From contig NZ_PVUF01000014.1 in the NCBI RefSeq assembly GCF_003003215.1, positions 1 through 64,000 of the forward strand: DNA of 64,000 nucleotides. Reading direction: 5' to 3'. Below, in pieces: positions 62,913 to 64,000 of the stretch. Made by a program: the position numbers and the translations under genes. A model generated the notes under the pieces. The model saw only the letters and a list, made by a program, of their open reading frames with translations. It was not told the origin of the DNA and searched no databases. Source of the stretch: Tritonibacter scottomollicae. Its GTDB lineage: Bacteria > Pseudomonadota > Alphaproteobacteria > Rhodobacterales > Rhodobacteraceae. The stretch's first letter is position 1. Each line of letters starts with the position of its first letter.

Positions 62913-63400
62913 GCGACGTACAACAAAACCTCCGTGTGCGCCTCGGTCCTCTGGCAAGCGCCTTGATTGAGGGCAGCTCGGAGACCCGGCAGGAGGCACT
63001 TGAGCAGGCGATCCAGAAGCTTCAGGAGGCTGCAGATGGATCAGAAAACACCAAGGCCGCACCTGCCGATAGCAGCACTGATCTGAGCGCTCTCTCGCAT
63101 CAAATCAGCCAACAAGGTGAACTCCTTTCTTCGCTTCGGCTCCAGGTGATGAAAGAGATGCAGATGCTCCGTTTGCTCGTCGCGTCTTTGATGTCTGATA
63201 CGAATTCCGGGCAACAACAGCTGCTTGCCTTTGCAACTGATGCGATTGAGGATTTGCGCGAACACAACGGCCTCTTGAAGGAACAAGAGCTGTCGAACCT
63301 CGAAAGCGCAGAAGCAGCATTCACGGTCGCGGTACGTAACCAACTGCAAATGGGCGGCGATGAAATCGAGTCCGATTTGGAAGAGGAGATCGAGCGATGA
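62909..63400 (+). CDS. Coiled-coil protein downstream of traI
   Basis: 163 aa, overlapping traI by four bases. It reads MSDVQQNLRVRLGPLASALIEG and has a long helical region (LSALSHQISQQGELLSSLRLQVMKEMQMLRLLVASLMSD) and acidic end. No signal peptide. It may be a relaxosome or TraI accessory factor because of the coupling. Not recognised. Confidence 0.65.
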   Translation: MSDVQQNLRVRLGPLASALIEGSSETRQEALEQAIQKLQEAADGSENTKAAPADSSTDLSALSHQISQQGELLSSLRLQVMKEMQMLRLLVASLMSDTNSGQQQLLAFATDAIEDLREHNGLLKEQELSNLESAEAAFTVAVRNQLQMGGDEIESDLEEEIER

Positions 63401-63666
63401 AACCGACGGAGCAGCAGCCGATTTTGCCGGGCCACAGCTGGGCCAAGGGGTGGGCCAGCCTGGGCCAGAGCCGGGCCACAGCTGGGCCAGAGGCGATTTC
63501 GACCCTTAAAAATAGGGCGTCACAGGTTGCTGCCAGTGACCGATTGGCAAAACGCCAGTTTTGTCAATTAAATCAGCGCATTGCGCTGATTGCAGCATCG
63601 CTGCGTTATGTGTGGGACAAATCTGAGGCCCCCGGGCCGAAACCGACGTTCCAAGGCACCCAGTAA
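63397..63666 (+). CDS. Small hypothetical protein at the end of the tra operon
   Basis: 89 aa, start ATG overlapping the previous stop as ATGA. The first third, GHSWAKGWASLGQSRATAGPE, is encoded by six phased GGGCCA hexamers; the remainder is basic (LKNRASQVAASDRLAKRQFCQLNQR). The DNA repeat may matter more than the protein here. Function unknown. Confidence 0.45.
   Translation: MKPTEQQPILPGHSWAKGWASLGQSRATAGPEAISTLKNRASQVAASDRLAKRQFCQLNQRIALIAASLRYVWDKSEAPGPKPTFQGTQ
63426..63489. repeat. Six phased GGGCCA iterons
   Basis: GGGCCA occurs at 63429, 63440, 63452, 63462, 63473 and 63484, steps of 10-12 bases or about one helical turn. An exact 20-bp segment (63426-63445) recurs at 63470-63489. 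Such phasing is typical of protein-binding arrays. Confidence 0.7.
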
Positions 63667-63688
63667 GCCATTCAACCGACTGGCTTAC
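63663..63688 (+). terminator. Hairpin after the tra operon
   Basis: GTAAGCCA and TGGCTTAC are perfect arms around a ten-base loop, starting at the last codons of the preceding gene. A second GC-rich stem (CCGCC/GGCGG, then TTTCTCTT) follows near 63690-63722. Together they could end the operon, or mark a transfer-origin-like structure. Confidence 0.5.
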
Positions 63689-63811
63689 CCGCCTGCGGAA
63701 CGGGCCGCGGCGGCGGTTTCTCTTCCTGAATTATGCTGCTTCCCCGCTTTTCCTGGCCGCTTCCCGGGAAACTGCGCGGAATTTTTCCTGAAGCAGAGAA
63801 GGAACACAGCC

Positions 63812-64000
63812 ATGCGTAAATCCGCTCTAAACACCGCCAATGCCCGTCCCACTTCCCAACGGTCAGAGACCGTACATTGGGACGCTGAGGTTCCCAAGCT
63901 GGGCCTCCGGCAGCGCGGCACCAATAGCTCCTGGATCGTGCAGTGGCGTGACGATGGCAGGACCCGGAAGCAGACACTCGGACGGGCCAATGCGATCCCC
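63812..64000 (+). CDS. Tyrosine-type integrase, N-terminal part (cut by window edge)
   Basis: 63 codons from the ATG at 63812, preceded by AAGGAACAC, running off the window. It reads ETVHWDAEVPKLGLRQRGTNSSWIVQWRDDGRTRKQTLGRA, the arm-binding DUF4102-like/three-stranded N-terminal domain of phage and island integrases. The catalytic domain would lie beyond the edge. It suggests an integrated island or a recombination site just right of the transfer region. Confidence 0.75.
   Translation, partial: MRKSALNTANARPTSQRSETVHWDAEVPKLGLRQRGTNSSWIVQWRDDGRTRKQTLGRANAIP

Noticed and set aside
63672-63977. Two minus-strand frames at the right edge
   Set aside because: They are opposite the integrase N-terminus, which has recognisable residues and a ribosome site.
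1-64000. tRNA, rRNA or CRISPR loci
   Set aside because: No cloverleaf-like gene, rRNA stretch or regularly spaced repeat array was noticed on reading both strands.

Overview
The window looks like part of a large conjugative plasmid or chromid from a marine alphaproteobacterium of the Roseobacter group (Rhodobacteraceae). The basis is a RepC-type replication initiator, an RcgR/RcgA-like gene pair, a DUF3726 gene, high-GC genes with alphaproteobacterial style, and a complete F-type conjugation locus. Genus cannot be set from sequence alone. No rRNA, tRNA or CRISPR array was seen.

Left part (1-25.7 kb): two catabolic cassettes set among insertion sequences. At 1-1.7 kb are the end of an IS3-type element, a complete IS5-type element (541-1373) and a decayed IS5 remnant. 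Cassette 1 (1.8-10.4 kb) has a divergent LysR regulator, an aldehyde dehydrogenase, an M19 dipeptidase-family protein, a BCCT transporter, an unknown 563-aa protein, a DUF3726 protein and an Ldh_2-family oxidoreductase. An IS110 transposase and an HTH fragment follow. Cassette 2 (12.2-22.1 kb) is a FadR-like regulator with a paired operator, a PLP enzyme of the Cys/Met-metabolism family, a sugar-type ABC importer, an AceE/transketolase-like TPP enzyme and an AGE/YihS-like sugar isomerase, closed by a strong terminator hairpin. The cassette edges carry short diverged repeats that look like scars of mobile elements. A nonsense-mutated IS6, a nucleotidyltransferase-fold gene and a wrecked IS3 copy with three palindromic insertions follow.

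Middle part (25.9-31.2 kb): the AT-richer rcgR/rcgA-like pair, repC on the minus strand without repA or repB nearby, and a leader with a probable counter-transcribed RNA, a terminator and an 8-bp dyad.

Right part (31.4-63.7 kb): a nearly continuous plus-strand conjugation locus: traA, L, E, K, B, V, a small ORF, traC, trbI, an S26 signal peptidase, traW, U, trbC, a two-gene TraN, a thioredoxin, traF, a DUF1173 gene, traH, traG, then dsbA, lipoproteins and unknown genes, traD, traI and two small genes. The pilin gene is set apart from the rest by a perfect 11-bp hairpin. Three proteins are unusual: TraG ends in a SleB-like peptidoglycan hydrolase domain, the TraD coupling protein ends in a HAD-like domain, and the MobF relaxase TraI has two helicase modules that both keep Walker A motifs. 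Several thiol-disulfide proteins match the many Cys-rich Tra proteins. The window ends inside the N-terminus of a tyrosine-type integrase.
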